From UBA5972 sp964637875 (GTDB taxonomy: Bacteria > Pseudomonadota > Alphaproteobacteria > Rhodobacterales > Rhodobacteraceae), in contig CAZWXK010000041.1 of assembly GCA_964637875.1 (NCBI GenBank), forward strand, positions 1-22,797: a DNA stretch of 22,797 nt, read 5' to 3'. Below the pieces are notes generated by a model. It saw nothing but the letters and a program-made list of their open reading frames with translations. It was not told where the DNA came from and made no database searches. Shown one piece after another: positions 1 through 6,171 of the stretch (its first letter is position 1; each line of letters begins with the position of its first letter). The position numbers and the translations under genes were made by a program.

Positions 1-50
1 GTGACCCACTGATTAAAAGTCAGTTGCTCTACCAACTGAGCTACGGGCCC
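1..50 (-). tRNA. tRNA-Lys (anticodon UUU), 5' part, cut by window edge
   Basis: Read on the minus strand from position 50, the sequence has a seven-base acceptor strand GGGCCCG, a D-arm (GCTC, loop with TTGG, GAGC), and a five-pair anticodon stem ACTGA/TCAGT closing the loop CTTTTAA, which puts TTT at the anticodon and therefore decodes lysine. The T-arm, 3' acceptor strand and CCA end lie beyond position 1 and cannot be checked. The 5' end is the first G of the acceptor strand. Confidence 0.93.
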
Positions 51-65
51 ACGCGCGATGCGGTA

Positions 66-92
66 GGTATAAGGGCACGGGATTTTGGTCAA
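66..92 (-). promoter_or_regulatory. Putative promoter of tRNA-Lys
   Basis: On the minus strand, TTGACC (positions 92-87) matches the -35 consensus at five of six bases and TATACC (71-66) resembles a -10, separated by 15 bases, which is short of the usual 17. The tRNA starts about 15 bases downstream of the -10. It is placed correctly for a housekeeping sigma promoter, but the short spacer lowers confidence. Confidence 0.45.
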
Positions 93-172
93 GGGGAAAT
101 CGGCGGGAAATCGGCAAAAAGGGCGTGAAAACCGTCGCTCCACCCCGCCATGCGACCCGCGCGGGGCGAAAC

Positions 173-201
173 TGGTCAAGCGCATGGCAAATCGCTATAT
201 G
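173..201 (+). promoter_or_regulatory. Putative dapF promoter
   Basis: TGGTCA (173-178) and TATATG (196-201) are separated by exactly 17 bases and each match four of six consensus positions. The predicted transcription start, about seven bases after the -10, falls at position 208 or next to it, which is the A of the preferred dapF ATG. If real, the mRNA would have almost no leader. Confidence 0.35.
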
Positions 202-207
202 CAGCCC

Positions 208-1047
208 ATGGAAAACGCGTTTTCGACAAAAGGCCTGCCATTTCGCAAGATGCACGGACTCGGCAACGATTTCGTCATCATCGACATGCGCGGCAAGACC
301 AACCCGATCACCCCCGCGCTGGCCCGCGCCGTGGCCGATCGCCATTTCGGCGTGGGATTCGACCAGCTGGCGGTGATCCTCGACAGCAGCCGGGCCGCGG
401 CAAGGCTGCAGTTCTGGAACGCCGACGGATCATTGTCGGCGGCCTGTGGCAACGCGACCCGCTGCATTGCCGCGCTGCTGTTTGCCGAAAGCGGCAAGAC
501 CCGCCTCACCCTCGAGACCGATCACGGCCTGCTCCCCTGCGAGGATGCCGGCAACGGAATCTATCGCGTGAACATGGGGCCACCACAGCTGAACTGGCGC
601 GATATTCCCCTGGCCCGCGATGTCGATACGCTGCACCTCCCGATCCAGGGCGATCCGGTCGCCACCGGCATGGGCAACCCGCACTGCACCTTTTTCGTCG
701 AGGATGTGGCAGCCGTCGATCTGCAAGGCCTGGGCGCAAGGCATGAACACCACCCCCTGTTCCCCGCCCGCACCAATGTCGAATTCGTGCAGGTGCTCGA
801 CAACGCCGAAATCCGCCTGCGCATCTGGGAGCGCGGCGCCGGCGTTACCCTGGCCAGCGGCTCATGTGCGTCGGCGGCGGCGGTGGCGGCGGCGCGGCGC
901 GGCCTGACAGGTCGGCAGGTGCGGGTGCATGTCGATGGCGGGATGCTGGAAATCGACTGGCGCGCCGATGGTGTCTGGCTGGCCGGGCCGGTTGCCCATG
1001 TATTCGACGGCGTGCTCAGCGAGTCATTCATGGCGGAACTGCCATGA
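208..1047 (+). CDS. dapF: Diaminopimelate epimerase
   Basis: Interconverts LL- and meso-diaminopimelate in the cytoplasm, for lysine and peptidoglycan synthesis. The 279-residue product has the family's N-terminal KMHGLGNDF (14-22), the first active-site block NADGSLSAACGNATRC with Cys80, the MGNPHC motif (155-160), and WERGAG (207-212). In the second active-site block, where the family has ACGSG, the sequence reads LASGSCAS: Ser217 stands in the position of the catalytic cysteine and a cysteine appears at 220. ATGs at 184 and 199 are in frame, and the frame is open back to 85, but homology begins at about residue 10 from position 208 and none of the candidates has a good ribosome site. The stop overlaps the mtaB start as ATGA, so the two genes are probably co-transcribed and translationally coupled. 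The family call is secure. Full epimerase activity is not, given the serine. Confidence 0.92.
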   Translation: MENAFSTKGLPFRKMHGLGNDFVIIDMRGKTNPITPALARAVADRHFGVGFDQLAVILDSSRAAARLQFWNADGSLSAACGNATRCIAALLFAESGKTRLTLETDHGLLPCEDAGNGIYRVNMGPPQLNWRDIPLARDVDTLHLPIQGDPVATGMGNPHCTFFVEDVAAVDLQGLGARHEHHPLFPARTNVEFVQVLDNAEIRLRIWERGAGVTLASGSCASAAAVAAARRGLTGRQVRVHVDGGMLEIDWRADGVWLAGPVAHVFDGVLSESFMAELP

Positions 1048-2312
1048 CCGGCGCGGCAACGGGCACACCCCCTCTTTTCGAAACCCTCGGTTGCCGGCTG
1101 AACGCCTATGAAACCGAGGCGATGCGCAATCTCGCCGCCCATGCCGGCATGCGGCAGGTCATGGTCATCAACACCTGCGCCGTCACCCACGAGGCCGTGC
1201 GCCAGGCCCGCCAGAACATCCGCCGCATGAGACGCGCCCATCCGGAACGCAAGCTGATCGTGACCGGCTGCGCCGCCCAGGTCAACGCCGCCGCATTCGC
1301 CGCCATGCCCGAGGTCGATCTCGTGCTGGGCAATCACGAAAAACTCGACCCCGCGGCATGGGCCCGCATTGCAGGCGGCAAGGCTGCGCGGGTCGATGTC
1401 GGCGACATCATGCAGATCAGGACGGCAACCAGCCCCCTGATCGACGGATTCGGCACCCGTGCGCGGGCCTATGTCCAGGTCCAGAACGGCTGCGATCACC
1501 GCTGTACCTTCTGCATCATCCCCTTCGGGCGCGGCAATTCGCGCTCGGTTCCCGCCGAAACCGTTGTCGAACAGGTCCGCCGGCTGCGCGACAAGGGCTT
1601 CAACGAAATCGTGCTGACCGGCGTCGACATGACAGGCTGGGGCGCCGATCTCGATGGAACGCCGCGGCTTGGCGATCTTGTCATGCAAATTCTCCAGGAC
1701 GTACCCGATCTGCCGCGCCTGCGCATTTCCTCCATCGATTCGATCGAGGCCGACCCCGCGCTGATCGAGGCCATCTGCCACCATCCCCGCCTGATGCCGC
1801 ATCTGCACCTGTCGCTGCAGGCAGGCGACAACATGATCCTGAAACGCATGAAACGGCGCCACACCCGCGAGGACGCCATCGCCTTTTGCGAAATGATCCG
1901 CGCGGTACGCCCCCAAACCACCTTCGGCGCCGACATCATCGCGGGCTTTCCCACCGAAACCGATGACATGTTCGAAAACTCCATCAACCTGGTCAGGGAT
2001 TGCGGCCTCACCTGGCTGCATGTCTTTCCCTTCTCGGCCCGAACCGGCACGCCGGCGGCCCGCATGCCGCAACTGGACAAGGCGGTGATCCGCGCCCGCG
2101 CCGCGCGCCTCAGGGCACTGGGTGCGCAATGCATACAGGCCCATCTTTCCACCCAGATCGGCAAGCGCCACCGCATTCTGATGGAGGGCCCGCGGATGGG
2201 CCGGACCGAGGGTTTCGCCCCCGTCCGCCTCGACTCCGATCAGGCTGTCGGCCAGATCATCACCGCCCGAATCACCGGCTGGCAGGACCAGACCCTGGTG
2301 GCTGACATTTGA
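1044..2312 (+). CDS. mtaB: tRNA t6A37 methylthiotransferase MtaB
   Basis: Radical-SAM enzyme that adds a methylthio group to t6A at position 37 of ANN-decoding tRNAs. The 422-residue product has an N-terminal methylthiotransferase domain with three cluster cysteines (Cys17 in ETLGCRLNAYE, Cys45 in INTCAVT, Cys76 in TGCAAQ). The radical-SAM CxxxCxxC site is at Cys150, Cys154 and Cys157 (CDHRCTFC), and a TRAM-like C-terminal segment follows. ETLGCRLNAYE is typical of the MtaB branch rather than MiaB or RimO. The start is set by the ATGA overlap with dapF, with GGCGGA about ten bases upstream. The frame is open to 864, but that part is antiparallel-free read-through of dapF in another frame. Pairing of dapF with this gene is common in Rhodobacterales as I remember them. 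Confidence 0.93.
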   Translation: MTGAATGTPPLFETLGCRLNAYETEAMRNLAAHAGMRQVMVINTCAVTHEAVRQARQNIRRMRRAHPERKLIVTGCAAQVNAAAFAAMPEVDLVLGNHEKLDPAAWARIAGGKAARVDVGDIMQIRTATSPLIDGFGTRARAYVQVQNGCDHRCTFCIIPFGRGNSRSVPAETVVEQVRRLRDKGFNEIVLTGVDMTGWGADLDGTPRLGDLVMQILQDVPDLPRLRISSIDSIEADPALIEAICHHPRLMPHLHLSLQAGDNMILKRMKRRHTREDAIAFCEMIRAVRPQTTFGADIIAGFPTETDDMFENSINLVRDCGLTWLHVFPFSARTGTPAARMPQLDKAVIRARAARLRALGAQCIQAHLSTQIGKRHRILMEGPRMGRTEGFAPVRLDSDQAVGQIITARITGWQDQTLVADI

Positions 2313-2340
2313 CCCCCTTCCTTCTTCTTTGCGCAAATAC

Positions 2341-2367
2341 GCCGGGGGTCCGGGGGCTGGCCCCCGG
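2341..2367 (+). terminator. GC-rich hairpin after mtaB (terminator or dispersed intergenic repeat)
   Basis: CCGGGGGC (2350-2357) and GCCCCCGG (2360-2367) form an eight-pair inverted repeat with a two-base centre, so the tip pairs would open in RNA. It lies about 40 bases after the mtaB stop and follows CTTCTTCTTTGCGCAAATAC. I recall this combined sequence as a frequent intergenic element in Rhodobacterales, which is memory and not a search. There is no run of T after it, so it is not a textbook intrinsic terminator. Confidence 0.5.
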
Positions 2368-2413
2368 TTCACGATCAACGCTTTCCGACACCCCTTGAAC
2401 AGATGCAATTGAT

Positions 2414-2442
2414 TTGCCTCACCCGCACCGCGGCGCTAGGCT
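2414..2442 (+). promoter_or_regulatory. Putative promoter of the 2557-3527 gene pair
   Basis: TTGCCT (2414-2419), a 17-base spacer and TAGGCT (2437-2442) give a well-spaced sigma70-type promoter in the only sizeable gap between mtaB and the small gene at 2557. The transcript would carry a leader of roughly 108 bases containing a 13-base tandem repeat. Confidence 0.45.
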
Positions 2443-2453
2443 GACGACAGGGA

Positions 2454-2479
2454 CCATCCCAGGGGGCCATCCCAGGGGG
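2454..2479. repeat. Two tandem copies of a 13-base unit
   Basis: CCATCCCAGGGGG occurs at 2454-2466 and again, identically, at 2467-2479. It lies just downstream of the predicted transcription start for the gene pair at 2557, so it would be part of that mRNA leader. It resembles a recent slippage duplication. Confidence 0.85.
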
Positions 2480-2556
2480 GTTATTCCGGGGATCGGCCCG
2501 CCACCGCCCGCACATCAGGGCCCGCACGCAACCCGCACGCAAAAGGAAAATCCGCC

Positions 2557-2922
2557 ATGCCCCTGCCCCTTGCCCCGATCGCGTCATTCGCACTGCGCCG
2601 TGGCGCGGTGGCGCTGGCGGGCCTGGCGCTGGCGCACGTGCTGCCCCGCGTGTTGGCCCGCGTACTGGCCCGCCACGGGACCACGCAATCCGCCACCGCC
2701 GCGCAGAACCGCAGACCGTCGGCAGCGGCGCTCGGCGATCTGCCCGAGGGGATCGGTTTCGACATCCACGGCCACAGGACCGGGCTCGACATCGGACGCG
2801 ACATCGCACTCGACGCCCGGGGGCGCTGGCGGCGCGTTCTGCGCCTGGGCCGCCGCGGCCCCGGCTTCGAGATCGACCTTGCCGGGATCGCACGCATGAC
2901 AATCAGGAAGGTTCGAACATGA
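2557..2922 (+). CDS. Small protein of unknown function, coupled to GST
   Basis: I do not recognise this 121-residue protein. Its N-terminal third (about residues 8-38) is hydrophobic and arginine-containing, with a possible weak membrane segment at ALAGLALAHVL. Then comes a low-complexity linker, then a charged C-terminal part from GIGFDIHG onward with repeated short Asp-Ile and Arg-rich stretches, like a small beta-rich domain. An AAGGA ribosome site lies about ten bases before the ATG. The stop overlaps the start of the glutathione transferase as ATGA, so the two are translationally coupled. Alternative frames cover the same DNA, but only this one has both a ribosome site and the coupling. 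Function unknown. Confidence 0.7.
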   Translation: MPLPLAPIASFALRRGAVALAGLALAHVLPRVLARVLARHGTTQSATAAQNRRPSAAALGDLPEGIGFDIHGHRTGLDIGRDIALDARGRWRRVLRLGRRGPGFEIDLAGIARMTIRKVRT

Positions 2923-3527
2923 ATCTGTTTCAATCCCCCACCTCGCCATTCGTGCGCAAGGTCAAGGTTCTGCTGATCGAATCCGGCCATCTCGACGATG
3001 TCGAGCTGATCGCCGCCTCGGGCACGCCGCTCGACCCGGCCACGATGCCGGTCGCCCACAATCCGCTGGGCAAGATCCCGACCCTGATTCGCGATGACGG
3101 GCGCGACCTGTTCGACAGCCGGGTGATCTGCCGCTATCTCGATCATCGTTTCGATACCGGGCTTTATCCCGATCCACCCCGCCTGTGGGACAGCACCACG
3201 CTCGAAGCGCTTGCCGACGGTATCTGCGATGCCGCGATCCTGATGGTCTACGAGGCCCGCCTGCGCCCCGAGGATTGCCGCCACGACCCCTGGGTACAGG
3301 GCCAGTGGGCCAAGATCGTGCGGGCACTGGACTCGCTCGAAAGCGGTTGGGCCGATCACCTCGACGGGCCGTTGTGCATGGGCCAGATCGCATTGGGCTG
3401 TGCGCTTTCCTATCTCGATTTCCGCCATGACGCGCGCAACTGGCGCGCAAACCGCCCGCTGCTGGCCGCGTGGGAAGAGCGTATCAGCGCCCGCGACAGC
3501 ATGAAGACGACCGCTCCCGTCGAATAG
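2919..3527 (+). CDS. Glutathione S-transferase family protein (YibF-like)
   Basis: Cytosolic GST-fold protein of 202 residues, the same length as E. coli YibF. The N-terminal thioredoxin-like domain contains SPTSPFVRKV (6-15), the glutathione-contacting HNPLGKIPTL with its cis-proline (47-56), and DSRVI (66-70), the counterpart of the usual ES(x)AI turn. The C-terminal helical domain has LEALADGICDA and ALSYLDFR, both YibF-like. AGGAAGG lies close upstream of the ATG. The family's substrates are mostly unknown. YibF-type proteins bind glutathione but show little classical transferase activity, so the family call is safe and a specific reaction is not. Confidence 0.9.
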   Translation: MNLFQSPTSPFVRKVKVLLIESGHLDDVELIAASGTPLDPATMPVAHNPLGKIPTLIRDDGRDLFDSRVICRYLDHRFDTGLYPDPPRLWDSTTLEALADGICDAAILMVYEARLRPEDCRHDPWVQGQWAKIVRALDSLESGWADHLDGPLCMGQIALGCALSYLDFRHDARNWRANRPLLAAWEERISARDSMKTTAPVE

Positions 3528-3672
3528 GCGGCCGCGCAGGCAGCCACTTCCTTGCCCCCCGCCGCCGCTGGGGGAACACATCTGACAATCGCGCGAGGAT
3601 ACCCCGCCCGGCCTTGCAATCGGCGATGGCAGCAGGCATCACCCCGTTACAGCCCACCCGAACGGATTGCCG

Positions 3673-4401
3673 ATGACATTTCGCCCGAACCTGCCCGACG
3701 ACACCCGCCCTGCGCTGTCGCGCCTGCCGGCGCGGGGGTTGCGCCGGGCCATGCCGGCGCTCATGGGGGCGGCCATGCTGTTGCCGACCTTCGCTGTCGC
3801 CACGGCGTCGGCGCATGCGGTGCGTTTCACCGACGGCTGGAAGGCGCTGGAATTCTTTCGCATCCCGGCAACCAGCTATCGGATGGGCGGAGACGTGGTG
3901 GACATCCTCGCACGTCAGAGCTCGTCGGTGATCTTCTCGCCCCTGCCGCCCGAGGACCGGAACGCCACCAGCGCCCGCTGGCGCTGGAGCACGACCCGCT
4001 CGGTCCCCCCCACCGATCTGACCGTCAAGGGCGGAGACGACCGCAACATCGCCCTGTATTTCGTCTTTCTCGATTCCGCGACGGCACGCAGGATCGGCCA
4101 GAGCGCCAGCATCCGCAAGCTGCTGACCAGCCGCGCCGCGCGGATCCTGGTCTATACCTTTGGCGGCGACCGCCCCGCCGGAAGCCTGTTGCCAAGCCCC
4201 TATCTGGGCGCGCGCGGCGCGATCATCATCAGACGGCCGGCAATGACCGGGAGCTTTTCCGAAAAGGTCGATCTTGCCGCCGATTTCAGACGCGCCTTCG
4301 GCAGCGCGCCCCAGGCCCTGGTCGGGCTGGCGCTGGCATCGGATTCCGACGATACCGGCAAGGTGGTCGAGGCCCGGGTCGCCGACCTCGTGGTGGAATA
4401 G
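3673..4401 (+). CDS. Exported DUF3047 domain protein
   Basis: A 242-residue protein. Its N-terminal region has several arginines followed by a hydrophobic stretch (MPALMGAAMLLPTFAVATA) and a likely signal-peptidase site near ASAHA, so it should be periplasmic. The mature part has the features I associate with DUF3047: WRWS followed by PPTDLTVKGGDDR, then a beta-strand LYFVFLDS, and ILVYTFGGD. No catalytic role is established for this family as far as I know. An in-frame TTG lies six bases upstream, but the ATG at 3673 is preferred. The ribosome site is weak. It is separated from gst by about 145 bases and faces a convergent phosphatase gene. Confidence is good for gene and export, moderate for the family name. 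Confidence 0.8.
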   Translation: MTFRPNLPDDTRPALSRLPARGLRRAMPALMGAAMLLPTFAVATASAHAVRFTDGWKALEFFRIPATSYRMGGDVVDILARQSSSVIFSPLPPEDRNATSARWRWSTTRSVPPTDLTVKGGDDRNIALYFVFLDSATARRIGQSASIRKLLTSRAARILVYTFGGDRPAGSLLPSPYLGARGAIIIRRPAMTGSFSEKVDLAADFRRAFGSAPQALVGLALASDSDDTGKVVEARVADLVVE

Positions 4402-4462
4402 GACGGTTTGCGCGGGATATTGCCGGAAACGCCGCCCCGGCCGGGACTCGCCCGCGTGATGC

Positions 4463-4978
4463 TCAACCCCGCCACCGCAGGCGGCGCCACCATGCACGCG
4501 GACCTCGGCGCCGAAAGGCGCGGTCGCCCAGCCATCCGATCAGCGCGCCGATCAGCACCTGCCAGATGTCATGCGCCCGCGCCTGGATGCGCGAGCCCCC
4601 GACAAAGACGGCCGTCGCCCAGACCACCGCCTTGACCGCCGGGTTGCCGGCAATGCAGCGACGGGTCAGATTGCTGGCTCCGAAAAAGGCCGCCGCCGCA
4701 TGCCCCGACGGCATGCCCCGGTAATTGCCGTTCGGCCGCCGGTTGACGGGCCGGGTCCCCAGCGCCTGTTTGGTGCCCTGCACCGTCAGCCATTGCGCCG
4801 CAAAGCGCAGCGCATATTCCCCGGCCTCGCCATTGGCAACCGAGCACCCCAGCGCCAGCACCGGCAGGGCAATCTGGAAATTGTCGCCCAGCCGCTCGAT
4901 CCGCCAGGGCGACAGCACGAGGGTCAGCGCCAGCACCGCCAGGATCGCGCGCACGCGCCATATGACGGGCACGCTCAT
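4463..4978 (-). CDS. PAP2-family membrane phosphatase (motif 3 atypical)
   Basis: A 171-residue integral membrane protein with the phosphatidic-acid-phosphatase type 2 layout. The lysine and Arg-Pro of motif 1 are at K70...R76-P77, motif 2 is PSGH (90-93), and motif 3 is SR(129-130)...H136. The Asp that normally sits four residues after the motif-3 histidine is Gln140 here (HDIWQV), although an Asp directly follows the histidine. Hydrophobic segments occur near 11-23, 36-47, 115-127 and 140-152. The start at 4978 overlaps the trmL stop as ATGA. The frame is open far upstream, but that part is trmL read in another frame. The family acts on lipid or small phosphate esters such as phosphatidate or undecaprenyl pyrophosphate; the substrate here is unknown. 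The C-terminus is very rich in arginine. Confidence 0.82.
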   Translation of the reverse strand: MSVPVIWRVRAILAVLALTLVLSPWRIERLGDNFQIALPVLALGCSVANGEAGEYALRFAAQWLTVQGTKQALGTRPVNRRPNGNYRGMPSGHAAAAFFGASNLTRRCIAGNPAVKAVVWATAVFVGGSRIQARAHDIWQVLIGALIGWLGDRAFRRRGPRAWWRRLRWRG

Positions 4979-5445
4979 TGCGCCCGCGCCCCCCGATCCC
5001 GGGCCGCGCCCTGGCGCAGGGCCTCGGCCAGCACGATTCCGGCGGCCACCGCGACATTCAGGCTGCGCCCGCCGCCGGGCATGGGAATGCGCACACGGGC
5101 ATCGGCGCGCGCCGCCACCGCACGGGGCACGCCGGCACTTTCGCGCCCGGTCATCACGATGTCGCCCGGCGCGAACCGGAAATCCCAATGGGCCTGTCGG
5201 GCACCGGTCGTCAGCAGCACCAGACGCCGGGGCGCGCGCGCCTGCAGGAAGCATTCCCACGAATCATGGCGCGTGATGCGTGCCCGCGCCGTGTAATCCA
5301 TCGCGACTCGTCGCAAGGCCTTGGCCGAAAGGGGGAATCCGCAAGGCTCGATGATGTCCAGCGGCACGTCGAAACAGGCGCAGATACGGATCAACGCCCC
5401 CAGATTCGGGGCCATGTCCGGCTGATAGGCAGCCAATGCGATCAC
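4975..5445 (-). CDS. trmL: tRNA (cytidine/uridine-2'-O-)-methyltransferase TrmL
   Basis: SPOUT-class methyltransferase that 2'-O-methylates the wobble base (position 34) of tRNA-Leu isoacceptors in E. coli. The 156-residue product (E. coli 157) has the N-terminal QPDMAPNLGALIR block with the conserved Asn14, GRESAGVP in the middle, and the knot-forming IPMPGGGRSLNVAVA segment near the C-terminus. E. coli has GPETRGLP and SRSMNVSNS in these places. The start is GTG, fixed by a perfect AGGAGGG five bases upstream. The next in-frame methionine (residue 11) would remove conserved sequence. It overlaps the downstream PAP2 gene by four bases. Confidence 0.9.
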   Translation of the reverse strand: MIALAAYQPDMAPNLGALIRICACFDVPLDIIEPCGFPLSAKALRRVAMDYTARARITRHDSWECFLQARAPRRLVLLTTGARQAHWDFRFAPGDIVMTGRESAGVPRAVAARADARVRIPMPGGGRSLNVAVAAGIVLAEALRQGAARDRGARAQ

Positions 5446-5450
5446 GTTTT

Positions 5451-5457
5451 CCCTCCT
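5451..5457 (-). promoter_or_regulatory. Strong ribosome binding site of trmL
   Basis: On the minus strand AGGAGGG lies five bases before the GTG at 5445. It decides the start, because no ATG is available until residue 11. Confidence 0.85.
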
Positions 5458-5597
5458 GCCTGTCCTGCGCCCTAATGTCCGCTGGACCTTCGCCCTTTCA
5501 ATGTGTAGTAACCGCGCAGGAGCCTGTGGGCAATTTTTTCGGGGCTCAGGAATTCACTATCGGCCCGAAATCCGGGTAGGGCAAAGGAGAGAATCTC

Positions 5598-6158
5598 GTG
5601 TCTCAAGCAGAACACAACGCAGGCACGCGTCGGGACTTCCTTTATGTGGCCACGGCGGCCACCGGGGTGGTTGCCACGGGCGCGGCGGTCTGGCCGTTGG
5701 TCAACCAGATGAATCCCAGCGCCGAGGTGCGCGCGTTGTCCTCGATCGAGGTCGACGTGGCCGACATGGAGACGGGCACCCAGCTGACCGTCAAGTGGCG
5801 CGGCAAGCCGGTGTTCATCCGGCGCCGCACCCAGAAGGAAATCGACGAGGCACGAGCGGTCTTGCTGGCGGATCTGGTCGATACCAGCGCCGAGAACGTG
5901 AACCGGCCGGGCGCCGAGGCGACCGACCAGAACCGCGCCCTCGACGACAAGGGCGAGTGGCTGGTGATGATCGGGGTCTGCACCCATCTGGGCTGTGTTC
6001 CGCTGGGCAACAATTCCGGCGATTACGACGGCTGGTTCTGCCCCTGCCATGGCTCGCACTACGATACCGCGGGCCGTATCCGCAAGGGCCCGGCGCCGCG
6101 CAACCTGGACATTCCGAAGGCCAAGTTCGTAGACGCAACAACAATCAAACTCGGTTAA
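5598..6158 (+). CDS. petA: Ubiquinol-cytochrome c reductase Rieske iron-sulfur subunit
   Basis: Carries the [2Fe-2S] cluster that takes the first electron from ubiquinol at the Qo site and passes it to cytochrome c1. The 186-residue product has an N-terminal twin-arginine export motif (TRRDFL, 10-15) ahead of an uncleaved membrane anchor (about 16-35), the hinge region, and the cluster-binding boxes CTHLGC (Cys128, His130, Cys133) and CPCHGSHYD (Cys148, Cys150, His151). The start is GTG, with AAAGGAGAG placed correctly upstream. It is the first gene of the petABC operon, 13 bases before petB, and is divergent from trmL with about 150 bases between them. Confidence 0.97.
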   Translation: MSQAEHNAGTRRDFLYVATAATGVVATGAAVWPLVNQMNPSAEVRALSSIEVDVADMETGTQLTVKWRGKPVFIRRRTQKEIDEARAVLLADLVDTSAENVNRPGAEATDQNRALDDKGEWLVMIGVCTHLGCVPLGNNSGDYDGWFCPCHGSHYDTAGRIRKGPAPRNLDIPKAKFVDATTIKLG

Positions 6159-6171
6159 GGGAGAAACCAAG

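Noticed and set aside
85..207. N-terminal extension of DapF to 85
   Set aside because: The extra 41 residues are unlike the family and contain the promoter region; family similarity starts after 208.
561..2408. A 615-codon open frame on the minus strand opposite dapF and mtaB
   Set aside because: It lies antisense to two well-supported genes. Its translation has no recognisable family and is the kind of long shadow frame that GC-rich codon use produces.
5446..5597. A promoter for petA in the gap to trmL
   Set aside because: Several weak -10-like and -35-like hexamers occur, but none with both good matches and good spacing, so no site is reported.
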